A DNA stretch of 64,000 nt from Colimorpha sp045222295 (GCA_045222295.1 JBGUXP010000021.1:1-64000), one strand, 5' to 3'. Positions 49,332-58,111 are shown, counted from the stretch's first letter. Numbers and translations: made by a program. The notes: generated by a model from the sequence alone, not told the origin.

Positions 49332-50846
49332 TTATAAGTTGGCTTTCAAATAGCCCAGCAGCTGGTCGATGCTGACTCGCTCCTGCTTCATGGTGTCGCG
49401 GTCGCGGACGGTGACGGCGTTGTCGGTCAGCGTGTCGTTGTCCACCGTGATGCAGAAGGGGGTGCCGATGGCATCCTGGCGGCGGTAGCGGCGGCCGATG
49501 GCGTCCTTCTCGTCGTACTGCACCATCATCTCGGGCATCAGCAGGTGCTGAATCTCGCGGGCCTTTTCGGGCAGGCCGTCTTTCTTCACCAGCGGCAGCA
49601 CGGCGGCTTTGTAGGGCGCTAGCTTGCGCGGCAGCGAGAGCACGGTGCGGGTCGAGCCGTCCTCGAGGGTCTCCTCTTTCAGCGAGTGGCTGAAGATGGC
49701 CAGGAAGGTGCGGTCCACACCGATGGAGGTCTCGATGACATACGGCGTGTAGCTCTCGTTGAGCTCGGAGTCGAAATACTGCAACTTCTTGCCGCTGAAC
49801 TCGCTGTGGCGCGAGAGGTCGAAGTCGGTGCGGCTGTGGATGCCCTCCAGTTCCTTGAAACCGAAGGGGAAGCGGAACTCGATGTCGGTGGCGGCGTTGG
49901 CGTAGTGGGCCAGCTTCTCGTGGTCGTGGTAGCGGTAGTTCTCCGCGGGGATGCCGAGGGCGAGGTGCCACTGCAGGCGCTCCTCTTTCCAGTGTTTGAA
50001 CCATTCGAGCTCGGTTCCGGGACGCACGAAGAACTGCATCTCCATCTGCTCGAACTCGCGCATGCGGAAGATGAACTGACGGGCCACAATCTCGTTGCGG
50101 AAGGCTTTGCCTATCTGGGCGATGCCGAAGGGAACCTTCATGCGGCCGCTCTTCTGCACATTGAGGAAGTTGACGAAGATGCCCTGTGCCGTCTCGGGAC
50201 GCAGATAGAGGGTATCGGAGTCGTCGATGACACTGCCCATCTTGGTGGCGAACATGAGGTTGAACTGGCGCACATCGGTCCAGTTGCGGGTGCCGCTGAT
50301 GGGGCAGACAATCTCCAGGTCGAGGATGAGCTGCTTGAGACCGGCGAGGTCGTTGCGGTTCATGCAGTCGGCATAGCGCTCGTGAATCTCGTCGATTTTC
50401 TTCTGGTGCTCGAGCACGCGGGCGTTGGTGGTGACGAACTGCTGGCGGTCGAAGGCGTCGCCGAAACGCTTGTGGGCCTTCTCGCACTCTTTCTCAATCT
50501 TCTCCTCAATCTTGGCGATATGGTCCTCGATGAGCACGTCGGCGCGGTAGCGCTTCTTGCTGTCTTTGTTGTCGATGAGGGGGTCGTTGAAGGCATCCAC
50601 GTGGCCGCTGGCCTTCCAGATGCGGGGGTGCATGAAGATGGCGCTGTCGATGCCCACGATGTTCTCGTGCATCTGCACCATGGCTTTCCACCAGTACTGT
50701 TTGATGTTGTTTTTCAGTTCTGTACCCAGCTGTCCGTAGTCGTAGACGGCGGCAAGTCCGTCGTAAATCTCACTGCTGGGGAAGATGAATCCGTATTCTT
50801 TGGCGTGGGATACTACTTTCTTGAAGAAATCGTCTTGATTTGCCAT
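49332..50846 (-). CDS. glyQS: Glycine-tRNA ligase (homodimeric class IIa)
   Basis: 504 residues, eukaryote/Bacteroidota-type alpha2 enzyme. Motif 1 around GLAAVYDYGQLGTELKNNIK, motif 2 FRNEIVARQFIFRMREFEQM, glycine pocket LYLRPETAQGIFVNF, motif 3 GVDRTFLAIFSH, and a C-terminal anticodon-binding domain (LAPYKAAVLPLVKKDG). Charges tRNA-Gly. No promoter of consensus type was found in the short gap upstream. Confidence 0.96.
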   Translation of the reverse strand: MANQDDFFKKVVSHAKEYGFIFPSSEIYDGLAAVYDYGQLGTELKNNIKQYWWKAMVQMHENIVGIDSAIFMHPRIWKASGHVDAFNDPLIDNKDSKKRYRADVLIEDHIAKIEEKIEKECEKAHKRFGDAFDRQQFVTTNARVLEHQKKIDEIHERYADCMNRNDLAGLKQLILDLEIVCPISGTRNWTDVRQFNLMFATKMGSVIDDSDTLYLRPETAQGIFVNFLNVQKSGRMKVPFGIAQIGKAFRNEIVARQFIFRMREFEQMEMQFFVRPGTELEWFKHWKEERLQWHLALGIPAENYRYHDHEKLAHYANAATDIEFRFPFGFKELEGIHSRTDFDLSRHSEFSGKKLQYFDSELNESYTPYVIETSIGVDRTFLAIFSHSLKEETLEDGSTRTVLSLPRKLAPYKAAVLPLVKKDGLPEKAREIQHLLMPEMMVQYDEKDAIGRRYRRQDAIGTPFCITVDNDTLTDNAVTVRDRDTMKQERVSIDQLLGYLKANL

Positions 50847-50922
50847 ATGATATTATATTTTGTTATCAAATAAAATAATATTCAATAACGCCTGCTGTAA
50901 GTGATTATTGTGTTGCACGGCA

Positions 50923-52407
50923 TTATTTTTTCAGTACGATGCGGAAGGTGCTTCCCTGGCCGGGAACGGAGTATTTGAGGAAGAGTCGGCCTCGGTGGTA
51001 TTGGTTGACGATGCGGCGGGCCAGAGGGAGTCCCAATCCCCAGCCGCGACTCTTGGTGGTGAAGCCGCTTTCGAATATCTTCTTCTGCACTGAGGCACTC
51101 ATGCCCTTGCCGGTATCGCTGACATCGATGTATATGTTTCGTGCGTCCTGTGAGGCGACAATGGTGATGGTCCCAGAGCCTTCCATGGCATCGATGGCAT
51201 TCTTGCAGAGGTTCTCTATCACCCACTGGAAAAGGTAGCTGTTCAGGGGGGCGATGAACAACTCGTCGGCAGGGAAGGTGACCACAAACTGCACTTTCCT
51301 TGGGGCGCGGCTGCGCAGGTATGCAATGGCGGCGTTCACGGCGTCGGCCACGTTTTCCTCCTTCAGCTCCGGCATCGAGCCTATCTTCGAGAAGCGGTGG
51401 GTGATGGTTTCCAGACGGTGGATGTCTTTCTCCACCTCAGTGGCATACTCTTCGCTGAACTCTTTTCCACGCAGGTACTGTGTCCAGCCGCTCAGCGAAC
51501 TCAGCGGCGTGCCTAACTGGTGGGCCGTCTCTTTGGCTAGACCTACCCAGATACGGTTCTGCTCCATGGTGCGCGTAGTGCGGAAGATATAGTAGGCCAC
51601 CAGTAGCAGCACCAGTCCGATGATCATGTAGAACAGCGGCACCCAGCTCAGCGAGCGCATCAATGCCGACTTTTCATAATAGACATAGGCGCGGCTGTTG
51701 TCGGGCAGTGTGATTTCGATGGGGTCGTTGACCGAGGCCATGCGCTCGAGGCGCGGCAGTAGCTTGGCGGGGTTGTTGACTTCCAACGAGTCGAGATTTC
51801 CGATGGCCAGCGCTTTGGTGCGCGTGCTGTCGACGATGACTACAGGCACGAAGACCGAATTGTTGGTGATGTCGGCAAGGAACGACCGGGTAAAGCCTGT
51901 CAGCACGTGGCGCAGCTGGGTATAATACTGCGACTCTCTGTAGTAGAGAGTCATAGGCATGCCCCATATGCGGTAATGGAATGGCGGATTCTTCGAGTAT
52001 TCCTCCAGCAGTTCGCCTTCCAGTTTCTGTCCTGCAAGTTCTTGTGGAACAGTGATGAGGGAGTCTCTCGATGTGGTGATAATGATGGGTGTCTTGGCCG
52101 AGTCGACGATGTAGTGGACATAGGCGAGGCTGAAGCGCAGGTCCACGCTCTGGTCGGGGTCGTTGAACGACTGCAGGATGTCGGTATAGAGCTGCATCCT
52201 GCGGTGCTCATCGAGGGTGGCTTGCTGGAAGAAGTGCTGTGTCACTTCGGCCATGCGGTTGCGTTGCGAGATAGCGTTGGCCCACAGGCGCACCTTGGCT
52301 TCCTCGCTTTTGCGCACCTGACCGGCGATATGTTGCACTTCCCACAATGCGAAAAGTGCCAGTGCTATGGCCAGAGCCATGAGTATCAGTTTTATGCGCT
52401 GTTTCAT
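50923..52407 (-). CDS. Membrane sensor histidine kinase
   Basis: 494 residues from MKQRIKLILMALAIAL at 52407; the same frame is open much further upstream but there lies inside the permease gene. Two membrane segments (ALAIALALFALWEV and LFYMIIGLVLLLVAYYIF) bracket a ~230-residue periplasmic sensor. H-box is AKETAHQLGTPLSSLSGW; ATPase boxes are VIENLCKNAIDAM (N), VSDTGKGM (G1) and SRGWGLGLPLARRIV (G2). No response regulator gene is adjacent. It overlaps the LolC/E-like gene by ATGA, suggesting an envelope-related signal. Confidence 0.9.
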   Translation of the reverse strand: MKQRIKLILMALAIALALFALWEVQHIAGQVRKSEEAKVRLWANAISQRNRMAEVTQHFFQQATLDEHRRMQLYTDILQSFNDPDQSVDLRFSLAYVHYIVDSAKTPIIITTSRDSLITVPQELAGQKLEGELLEEYSKNPPFHYRIWGMPMTLYYRESQYYTQLRHVLTGFTRSFLADITNNSVFVPVVIVDSTRTKALAIGNLDSLEVNNPAKLLPRLERMASVNDPIEITLPDNSRAYVYYEKSALMRSLSWVPLFYMIIGLVLLLVAYYIFRTTRTMEQNRIWVGLAKETAHQLGTPLSSLSGWTQYLRGKEFSEEYATEVEKDIHRLETITHRFSKIGSMPELKEENVADAVNAAIAYLRSRAPRKVQFVVTFPADELFIAPLNSYLFQWVIENLCKNAIDAMEGSGTITIVASQDARNIYIDVSDTGKGMSASVQKKIFESGFTTKSRGWGLGLPLARRIVNQYHRGRLFLKYSVPGQGSTFRIVLKK

Positions 52408-53636
52408 TCCGACTTGATGGTTTTTGCTGGGCTGATGTGGGAAATGTAGGTCGCCGGCAGCAGCAGTGCCAGCAGACAGACCGCCAGGGTAGCCACGCTG
52501 ATGCCTATGAAAGTCGCGGGATTGAGGTCGACGGGCACATAGGGCATCGAGTAACTTGCGGCATCGAGCTTTATCACGGTCCATTGTGCCTGTATATAGC
52601 AGAGTGCGAGCGCAATGGCATCTCCGATGAGGATGCCTTCGAGGATGAGGCGCGAGGCCTTCAATAAGAAGATGCGGCGCACCGAGGCGTTGGTGGCTCC
52701 CATGGCCTTCAGGATGCCGATGGTGCGGCCTTTCTCGAAAATCATGATGAGCAGTGCTGAAACGATGGCTACTGCGCATACCAAGCCCATGATGATGAGT
52801 ATGAGTACGATGTTGCTGTTCAGCAGGTCGAGCCATGAGAAGAGGGCAGGGTGGGACTCGACGATGGTCTGCAGCGAGTAGTTGTAGGGTAGCACGCCAG
52901 TGACGTCGAATGCCGTCGCGTCGAGACGGTCGAAGTCGTCGACGAGTATCTCATAGCCTCCCACCATGTTAGAATCCCAGCCATTGAGGCGTTGCACCTG
53001 ACGCAGGTCGCCGATGACGTATATCTCGTCAAACTCGGTGAGGTCTGTGTTGTAGATGCCGCAAATGTTAAAAGCCCGAGAGCGATAGGTCTCACCGTTC
53101 CAGAAATAGGTGCGCATCTTGTCGCCTACTGTCAGTTTCATCCTTGCGGCGATGGTCTTGGAAACAAGCACCTCGTTGGAAGCGTTTCCCGAATCTCCGG
53201 AAAATCTGGGTAGTCTTCCTTCGACAAGGTTGCTCGCGAAGAAACTTGTGTCGTAGTTGGTGCTGAGGCCGCGCAGCATGATGCCGTAAATCTGCTCCGG
53301 GGTCTTCACCATGCCGCCTTTGGTGGCAAAGAATTGCAGATGGCGTACGCCGGGAACCTCTTTAATATGAGCCACCATAGTGCTGTCCACCTCCACAGGA
53401 GTCTCTTGGTAGAGGGGGTTGGAGGCGAAGTTGCTTACCGTGAGGTGGCTGCCGAAGCCCACCACCTTGTTGGTAATCTCACGCTGGAAGCCACTGAGGA
53501 TGCTCATGGCCATCACCATCACCACCACACCCAGTGCGATGCTGGCCACAGCAATAACCGACAGGGGCCCCGAAAAGCCCCCGCCATCTTTGCTTCGCGG
53601 CATAAACCGCCGTGCTATGAATCGCTCGAATTTCAT
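52404..53636 (-). CDS. FtsX-like ABC permease, LolC/LolE type
   Basis: 410 residues. The N-terminal ARRFMPRSKDGGGFSGPLSVIAV region, first span VASIALGVVVMVMAMSILSGF and a large periplasmic MacB-like domain precede three C-terminal spans (LILIIMGLVCAVAIVSALLI and others); IFEKGRTIGILKAMGATNAS is the coupling motif of the LolC/E family. It should extract lipoproteins from the inner membrane for LolA, or belong to a related export system. The ATPase gene is not adjacent. A LolA-like gene is at 34930. Confidence 0.88.
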   Translation of the reverse strand: MKFERFIARRFMPRSKDGGGFSGPLSVIAVASIALGVVVMVMAMSILSGFQREITNKVVGFGSHLTVSNFASNPLYQETPVEVDSTMVAHIKEVPGVRHLQFFATKGGMVKTPEQIYGIMLRGLSTNYDTSFFASNLVEGRLPRFSGDSGNASNEVLVSKTIAARMKLTVGDKMRTYFWNGETYRSRAFNICGIYNTDLTEFDEIYVIGDLRQVQRLNGWDSNMVGGYEILVDDFDRLDATAFDVTGVLPYNYSLQTIVESHPALFSWLDLLNSNIVLILIIMGLVCAVAIVSALLIMIFEKGRTIGILKAMGATNASVRRIFLLKASRLILEGILIGDAIALALCYIQAQWTVIKLDAASYSMPYVPVDLNPATFIGISVATLAVCLLALLLPATYISHISPAKTIKSE

Positions 53637-53672
53637 CTAGTTGAACTAGTTATACTAGTAGTACTAGTTAAA
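53637..53672. repeat. ACTAGT-word repeat between tpiA and the permease gene
   Basis: ctagttgaactagttatact and following: five actag/ctagt words in 36 bp. No promoter recognised. Confidence 0.6.
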
Positions 53673-54434
53673 CTAGAAACTCAGGGCGATAGCGATAAAG
53701 TCCTCGGCTTTGAGCGAGGCGCCGCCGATGAGGCCGCCGTCGATATCGGGGCAGGCGAAAAGCTCTTTGGCGTTGCCGGGCTTGCAGCTGCCGCCGTAGA
53801 GGATGCTGATTTCCTCGGCCACCTCCTTGCCGTATTTGGCGGCTAGCAGCGAACGGATATGGGCGTGGATTTCCTGAGCTTGCTCGGGCGTGGCGGTCTT
53901 GCCGGTGCCAATGGCCCACACGGGCTCGTAGGCGATGACCACTTCCTTCATCTGCTCGGGAGTGAGATGGAAGAGACCCTCTTCAACCTGACGTTTCACC
54001 ACGTCGAGCTGCTTGCCGGCTTCGCGCTCCTCAAGCACCTCGCCAACACAAACGATAGGCTTTAGGTTGTGGGCCAACAGACGGTCGACCTTGGCGGCCA
54101 CGGTCTTGTCGGTCTCGCCGTAATAGGCGCGGCGCTCCGAGTGGCCCACGATGCAGTAGTCAATCTCCATGCTCTCGAGCATCTCGGCGCTCACCTCGCC
54201 GGTATAGGCGCCCTTCTCCTCGGTGGCCACGTTCTGTGCGCCGACCATGAAATAGCTGTCGTTGGCGTAGTCGGTAGTCATCTCCAGATAGGGGAACGGT
54301 GGGCAGACAATGAGTTGCGTGTCGCGCGGAAGCTCTTTCTGCTCAAGCTGTTCCATGATGCTGTTGATGAGGTCGTCGGCCTCGTTGAAAGTGCAGTTCA
54401 TCTTCCAGTTACCTGCTACGATATGTTTTCTCAT
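53673..54434 (-). CDS. tpiA: Triose-phosphate isomerase
   Basis: 253 residues, complete TIM barrel. IVAGNWKMNCTFNEADDLIN with catalytic Lys, YCIVGHSERRAYYGETD with catalytic His, and VIAYEPVWAIGTGKTATPEQ with catalytic Glu; loop-8 ILYGGSCKPGNAKELF. Interconverts dihydroxyacetone phosphate and glyceraldehyde-3-phosphate. A MITE-like element begins 33 bp upstream of its start codon. Confidence 0.97.
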   Translation of the reverse strand: MRKHIVAGNWKMNCTFNEADDLINSIMEQLEQKELPRDTQLIVCPPFPYLEMTTDYANDSYFMVGAQNVATEEKGAYTGEVSAEMLESMEIDYCIVGHSERRAYYGETDKTVAAKVDRLLAHNLKPIVCVGEVLEEREAGKQLDVVKRQVEEGLFHLTPEQMKEVVIAYEPVWAIGTGKTATPEQAQEIHAHIRSLLAAKYGKEVAEEISILYGGSCKPGNAKELFACPDIDGGLIGGASLKAEDFIAIALSF

Positions 54435-54466
54435 TTTCTTTGGATTTTAATTGTTTTTTATCAAAA

Positions 54467-54576
54467 TGGACCGCCGGCATTCTGCCGGCATAAAAAATAA
54501 TATGTATATAACGCAGCAAGAGCCATAATATTATGTGATGATATAAAAAATATGCCGACAGGATGCCGGCGGTCCA
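54467..54576. mobile_element. 110-bp MITE-like element with 26-bp terminal inverted repeats
   Basis: tggaccgccggcat (54467-54480) and atgccggcggtcca (54563-54576) are perfect inverted ends; continuing inwards the arms match at 24 of 26 positions. The centre is AT-rich with no coding potential. No clear target-site duplication is visible. Size and structure fit a miniature inverted-repeat element. Confidence 0.75.
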
Positions 54577-54821
54577 ACAGGGGTTGTTATCCTGCCATCA
54601 CCCAACCTTCTCCGACCCTCCGTCGTACCATCTCCGACCCCGGTCGGACATGGGTCGGAGTTGAGTCGGAGTTGAGTCGGACTTGATACGGAGTTAGCGT
54701 TAATTATCAGGCTGTTGCAAATCTGAAAAAATGGTGGCCTTTTGGATGAATTTTTATGTCTTTTTCACAGCCTTTTTTCGTTTGTTTTTAGCGTAAAGGA
54801 TTAAATCTTCAGACAAATTAT
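54577..54821. repeat. Intergenic gtcggag repeat stretch
   Basis: ccatctccgaccccggtcg recurs exactly from 43652; around it ttgagtcggag words repeat three times (54650-54690). No gene visible between the MITE-like element and the toxin-antitoxin promoter. Confidence 0.6.
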
Positions 54822-54852
54822 TTTGCAGATTCGTTTTTTCTTCGTATTTTTG
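54822..54852 (+). promoter_or_regulatory. Promoter of MNT/HEPN pair
   Basis: TTTG (54822-54825), 19-bp spacer, TATTTTTG (54845-54852), exact consensus; ATG at 54878. Confidence 0.8.
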
Positions 54853-54877
54853 CACTTTGAAATAACAGTACGATGTT

Positions 54878-55186
54878 ATGAGACGACCGAACATAACAGA
54901 AGCCATAAAGAAAGGTCTCGAATCCCTTCCTCTCGACATCGAGGTGTGGCTCTATGGCAGCGAGGCCCGTGGCGACGCACGTCCCGACTCCGACATCGAC
55001 CTGCTGGTGCTTTTCAACAAGCCGAAAGTCGAAGACGACGACAGGGACAAAGTGTACGATATTACCATGCCCATCGAGTGGGACGCAGGTGTGGCCATAA
55101 ACCCGATTTTGCTTCCCAAAAGTCAATGGGAGTCGCGCATGACCCCTTTCCGGCTGAATGTAATTAACGACGGGAGGCGGTTATGA
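54878..55186 (+). CDS. mntA: MNT-type nucleotidyltransferase antitoxin
   Basis: 102 residues. VWLYGSEARGDARPDSDIDL carries the GS(x)nD-x-D motif of minimal nucleotidyltransferases, with both metal aspartates present. In MNT/HEPN modules this protein neutralises the HEPN RNase by adenylylating it. Overlaps the HEPN gene by ATGA. The antitoxin comes first, as usual for this type. Confidence 0.88.
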   Translation: MRRPNITEAIKKGLESLPLDIEVWLYGSEARGDARPDSDIDLLVLFNKPKVEDDDRDKVYDITMPIEWDAGVAINPILLPKSQWESRMTPFRLNVINDGRRL

Positions 55187-55614
55187 CAGAGCGGATGGAT
55201 TTATCACCAAAAGAGCGGTATGATATCGTTGCATACCGTATCGAGTGCGCCGAGAAGACACTTGGCGAGATTGACAATCTCCTTGCCCTCAAATACTACA
55301 ACAACGCGGCCAATCGCATGTATTACGCATGCTATTATGCGGTAAGTGCATTGCTCATTGCCAACGGCATCATCACCAAGTCGCACGACGGCGTGAAGCA
55401 GATGTTCGGCCTTCATTTCATCCGCACAGGCATCTTTCCATCGTCCTATGGCAAGGATTATAGCAACCTGTTCGAGGCACGTCAGACAGGCGATTACGAA
55501 GACCTCTTTAACCACGACGAGGTGTCTGCAGCAAAGCTTTACCCCAAAGCCAAGGCGTTAATCGCCGCCGTCAAGGAAAAGGTTGATGAATGGCTGGCCG
55601 AAAACAAGGCATAA
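55183..55614 (+). CDS. HEPN domain toxin
   Basis: 143 residues, all helical. RMYYACYYAVSALLIANGI and the late LFEARQTGDYEDLFNHDEVS are typical of HEPN proteins paired with MNT. The canonical Rx4-6H ribonuclease motif is not obvious (the closest is KSHDGVKQMFGLHF), so RNase activity is inferred from family and partner. Translation is coupled to the MNT gene. The first two genes of the accessory island that continues to 59218. Confidence 0.85.
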   Translation: MTERMDLSPKERYDIVAYRIECAEKTLGEIDNLLALKYYNNAANRMYYACYYAVSALLIANGIITKSHDGVKQMFGLHFIRTGIFPSSYGKDYSNLFEARQTGDYEDLFNHDEVSAAKLYPKAKALIAAVKEKVDEWLAENKA

Positions 55615-55717
55615 ATAACCGTGCATTTTGCACCGTGAAACGAAAATGATAATTATGGTATAAAACAACAGAATAGAATAGACATAAAGACATATTGAGC
55701 TGACGCTCTTGTTTCTC

Positions 55718-55834
55718 TCAAAGCGAAGTCTGGAAAACTAGCCATGATACGAGAATAAGATGCGGATAGTTCACGCATAGGCGTGATTCCTTTCCCCTTA
55801 TTTGTATCATTGGTATTCCAGACACCAGCTTTGA
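55718..55834. ncRNA. Rod-shaped hairpin, candidate structured RNA
   Basis: 117 nt fold into a long rod with internal bubbles: tcaaagc/gctttga (55718-55724 with 55828-55834), gtctggaa/ttccagac (55728-55735 with 55816-55823), catgatac/gtatcat (55743-55750 with 55804-55810), ataag/cttat and an apical cacgc-ata-ggcgtg hairpin. No frame encodes a protein. The layout resembles 6S-like regulatory RNA but I cannot assign a family or strand; it sits in the 55615-55940 gap before the unknown operon and could be its leader. Confidence 0.5.
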
Positions 55835-55940
55835 AAATAAGGTGAGTTAATCAACGGAGGGATTTGCGCCTTTCTTCACATCTTATTTGACACCAAAAGC
55901 AAGCTCATTTACGTTGAATGAGGGAGTTTTATTATTACCA

Positions 55941-56651
55941 ATGGATGAAAACAAGATGCAGGAAGAAGAACAAATAAAATTTGATGAAATGCCGGATATG
56001 TTCGGAAGAATGTTTACTTCTGAAACCGTTATGAAAGAAACATCCGCCATTGCACAACATAAAACTTACAGTTCTTTGTATGAAGAATTATGCGACAAGT
56101 GTTATCCAGAACGCTTTATGGAGCCATATAATGCCACGTTAGTTTCTGCAGCGACCAAAATATACAAAGAGATACTTCAGAGCGAAAACGACGAAGCACT
56201 TCAGAAAGATTTGATGCACAGGGCTTACAAGGAACTTGGAATAAAGTTTGACGGCACAAAGCTATACCAATATCTGATGGAGTACTTCAATCCACGTTTA
56301 TATCTTAAGCCTTTTAATCCGGACAAATTGGAAGTTGCCAATGAATACTATCCATCAATCGAAGCAAATAAAAGAGATTACATCGCATTGGAGAGCATTC
56401 AGGCAAAAGGGCAGTGGTTTATTGATGCGATAATCGAAGAACAAGCAGCCGAATGTGAGACACAAGAGCAAGAAGAAGTTATGGCCTTCGATAGCGAAGT
56501 GGTTGAAAAAAACGAAAGAGAAGACGCAATTCGTCGATTTAACATGGATCAGTCATTTTTAGAAGAAATACGAAACTCATTGGGGATTTACCACTACAAA
56601 AAGTATATTCAAGAAAACTATGGCGGCTACATTGATGTTGATAACCTATAA
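55941..56651 (+). CDS. Unknown protein with J-domain-like motif (YPERF variant)
   Basis: 236 residues from ATG 55941; the frame extends to a TTG at 55887 but the paralogue downstream aligns with the ATG. First gene of a seven-gene operon. Residues ~12-20 (IKFDEMPDMFGRMF) match the next protein's IHFDTMPDFGGMF. Then SSLYEELCDKCYPERFM and ~45 helical residues ending KELGIKFD parallel the module in the genes at 56663 and 57693. The J-domain HPD tripeptide is here YPE. A second helical half follows (LYQYLMEYFNPRLYLKPFNP), then an acidic tail without membrane span. Likely cytosolic; function unknown. Confidence 0.7.
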   Translation: MDENKMQEEEQIKFDEMPDMFGRMFTSETVMKETSAIAQHKTYSSLYEELCDKCYPERFMEPYNATLVSAATKIYKEILQSENDEALQKDLMHRAYKELGIKFDGTKLYQYLMEYFNPRLYLKPFNPDKLEVANEYYPSIEANKRDYIALESIQAKGQWFIDAIIEEQAAECETQEQEEVMAFDSEVVEKNEREDAIRRFNMDQSFLEEIRNSLGIYHYKKYIQENYGGYIDVDNL

Positions 56652-56662
56652 AGAATGATGCC

Positions 56663-57286
56663 ATGCAGGAGCAAGAAGAAAACATACATTTTGACACAAT
56701 GCCGGATTTTGGCGGAATGTTTACTCCCAAAACCAGCGATTGGGATAATGAGAAAGTATATGATTCTCTTTATGAAGAGTTGTCTGATAAATGTCGACCG
56801 GATAGGTTTCTCGGGGATGCTTCGGATAAGAAAAAGTTTCTGTTGGCTAATGAAATGTATCGAGAATTACAAACCAAGGAAAATCATAACGATGATGAAC
56901 TCATTGAACTTCGAGACGCTGCTATGGTCAAACTTGGCATACACATTTCAACAAAGAAACTATACGATTGGTTAGATCATTATCTCAATCCCGAAGTGTA
57001 CACGACAATGAAGCCTTACGATGCAGATCGCGTTGCGCAAGCTGGAGATTATTTCATACGAATGAGAGAATGCAGGGACGACATACATGCACTTGAGCAT
57101 CTTCGAGACGAAGTTTCTTCTTTTATTGAAAGGAGGGTCGAGGAAGAAAAGCAGATGATGGAAATTCGGCAAAAGGAAGAGGAGAAAATTCAAAATAAGA
57201 AAGACGACCAACGAACTGCCATCATTATGCTTATTATAGTAGCTGTCGTTATTGGTATCGCTTTAATAGTGGAAGCAAACAACTAG
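56663..57286 (+). CDS. Unknown tail-anchored protein with J-domain-like motif (RPDRF variant)
   Basis: 207 residues, paralogue of the preceding protein. DSLYEELSDKCRPDRFLG, then LLANEMYRELQTKENHND and AAMVKLGIHIS form the shared ~60-residue module; KLYDWLDHYLNPEVYTTMKP matches the second half of the neighbour. A charged coiled-coil stretch (RRVEEEKQMMEIRQKEEEKI) leads to a single C-terminal membrane span (IIMLIIVAVVIGIALIV). So the module faces the cytoplasm at the inner membrane. 11 bp after the first gene, 5 bp before the third. AT-rich. Confidence 0.7.
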   Translation: MQEQEENIHFDTMPDFGGMFTPKTSDWDNEKVYDSLYEELSDKCRPDRFLGDASDKKKFLLANEMYRELQTKENHNDDELIELRDAAMVKLGIHISTKKLYDWLDHYLNPEVYTTMKPYDADRVAQAGDYFIRMRECRDDIHALEHLRDEVSSFIERRVEEEKQMMEIRQKEEEKIQNKKDDQRTAIIMLIIVAVVIGIALIVEANN

Positions 57287-57291
57287 AACAA

Positions 57292-57690
57292 ATGGCAATA
57301 ATAGCAAACTTTTGGAACAGAATCTTAGAGTGGTTCGAAGACAGGCAATCAAGGGCTGCACTGGTACGCAGTTTCAATCGTTCGGCCAGAGAGGCATTCG
57401 TACAGGGGATAGTGCCTGTAATGATGGAAGCAAAGATTGTAAAGGGTGAGCCTCGTTACCGACACCAGTTTTCAAAAATACTCGATGGTAGTGGTTTCCG
57501 TATCAAAGCGTTCTCGGGTCGCCAATTATCAAAGCAAGAGGTAATCAATATCGGTACCACGATTTTGGCTAATGATGTACTTGTGCGACGAATGGTGGTG
57601 TTAGGATGGGATACCCTTCAAATACATTGTGACGTTGGGAACCACGGATGTCAATGGCAGTTGCATGATTATATTTTAATAGGAAGATAA
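57292..57690 (+). CDS. Conserved hypothetical protein of the J-like operon
   Basis: 132 residues, no membrane segment. An amphipathic, aromatic-rich start (IANFWNRILEWFEDRQSRAA) then SFNRSAREAFVQGIVPVMME, and a mixed alpha/beta region ending RRMVVLGWDTLQIHCDVGNH, GCQWQLHDY. The last part looks like a compact domain with conserved Trp/His/Cys. I do not recognise a characterised family. Tightly packed (5 bp and 2 bp gaps) with genes on both sides, so it is probably a functional partner of the J-like proteins. Confidence 0.65.
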   Translation: MAIIANFWNRILEWFEDRQSRAALVRSFNRSAREAFVQGIVPVMMEAKIVKGEPRYRHQFSKILDGSGFRIKAFSGRQLSKQEVINIGTTILANDVLVRRMVVLGWDTLQIHCDVGNHGCQWQLHDYILIGR

Positions 57691-57692
57691 AT

Positions 57693-58100
57693 ATGGATAC
57701 TTTACAACAAACAATAGCTGACACTACGGCTATCGCAGCAGAACAAGCTGTTCAAAACGGGATTAATGTATGGATGATAATTGCTTTGGCTGAGTTTGTC
57801 GTCATTATTACTTTGCTGATAGGACGTAAACAAGGCGACAGCAATAAGTCGGAGCTAAAGCGGAATGTAATAGCTGAGGGTGATTTGGATTTGAGGAACA
57901 CTATGAATAGCATCGAAAACGCAGGACCGCTTTACAATCAACTTATCAGGGCATGTCATCCCGACCGATTTGCCCCCAATGAGGAGAAAATGACAATTGC
58001 CAATGAGTTGTCAATGCAAATCACGAAGAACAAACAGAATGTCAAACGCCTTGAGGCATTGCGCCAAGAGGCGAGAATTAAACTTAATATTAACATTTAA
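57693..58100 (+). CDS. Membrane-anchored J-domain-like protein (intact HPD)
   Basis: 135 residues. One N-terminal membrane span (VWMIIALAEFVVIITLLIG), a basic linker (RKQGDSNKSELKRN), then NAGPLYNQLIRACHPDRFAP, EEKMTIANELSMQITKN and KRLEALRQEARIKLNINI. This reproduces a J-domain core: helix II, HPD, helix III with Ala/Asn-rich face, helix IV. It keeps HPD, which in J-proteins stimulates Hsp70 (DnaK) ATPase, so it is the family member most likely to recruit DnaK, at the membrane. Shorter than a classical J-domain (helix I missing or diverged). Confidence 0.7.
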   Translation: MDTLQQTIADTTAIAAEQAVQNGINVWMIIALAEFVVIITLLIGRKQGDSNKSELKRNVIAEGDLDLRNTMNSIENAGPLYNQLIRACHPDRFAPNEEKMTIANELSMQITKNKQNVKRLEALRQEARIKLNINI

Positions 58101-58111
58101 AATCAATCATT

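Noticed and set aside
50923..52836. 637-codon version of the histidine kinase
   Set aside because: The first 143 codons read His/Arg-rich antisense-like sequence inside the permease gene; the start at 52407 gives a normal membrane span and an ATGA overlap.
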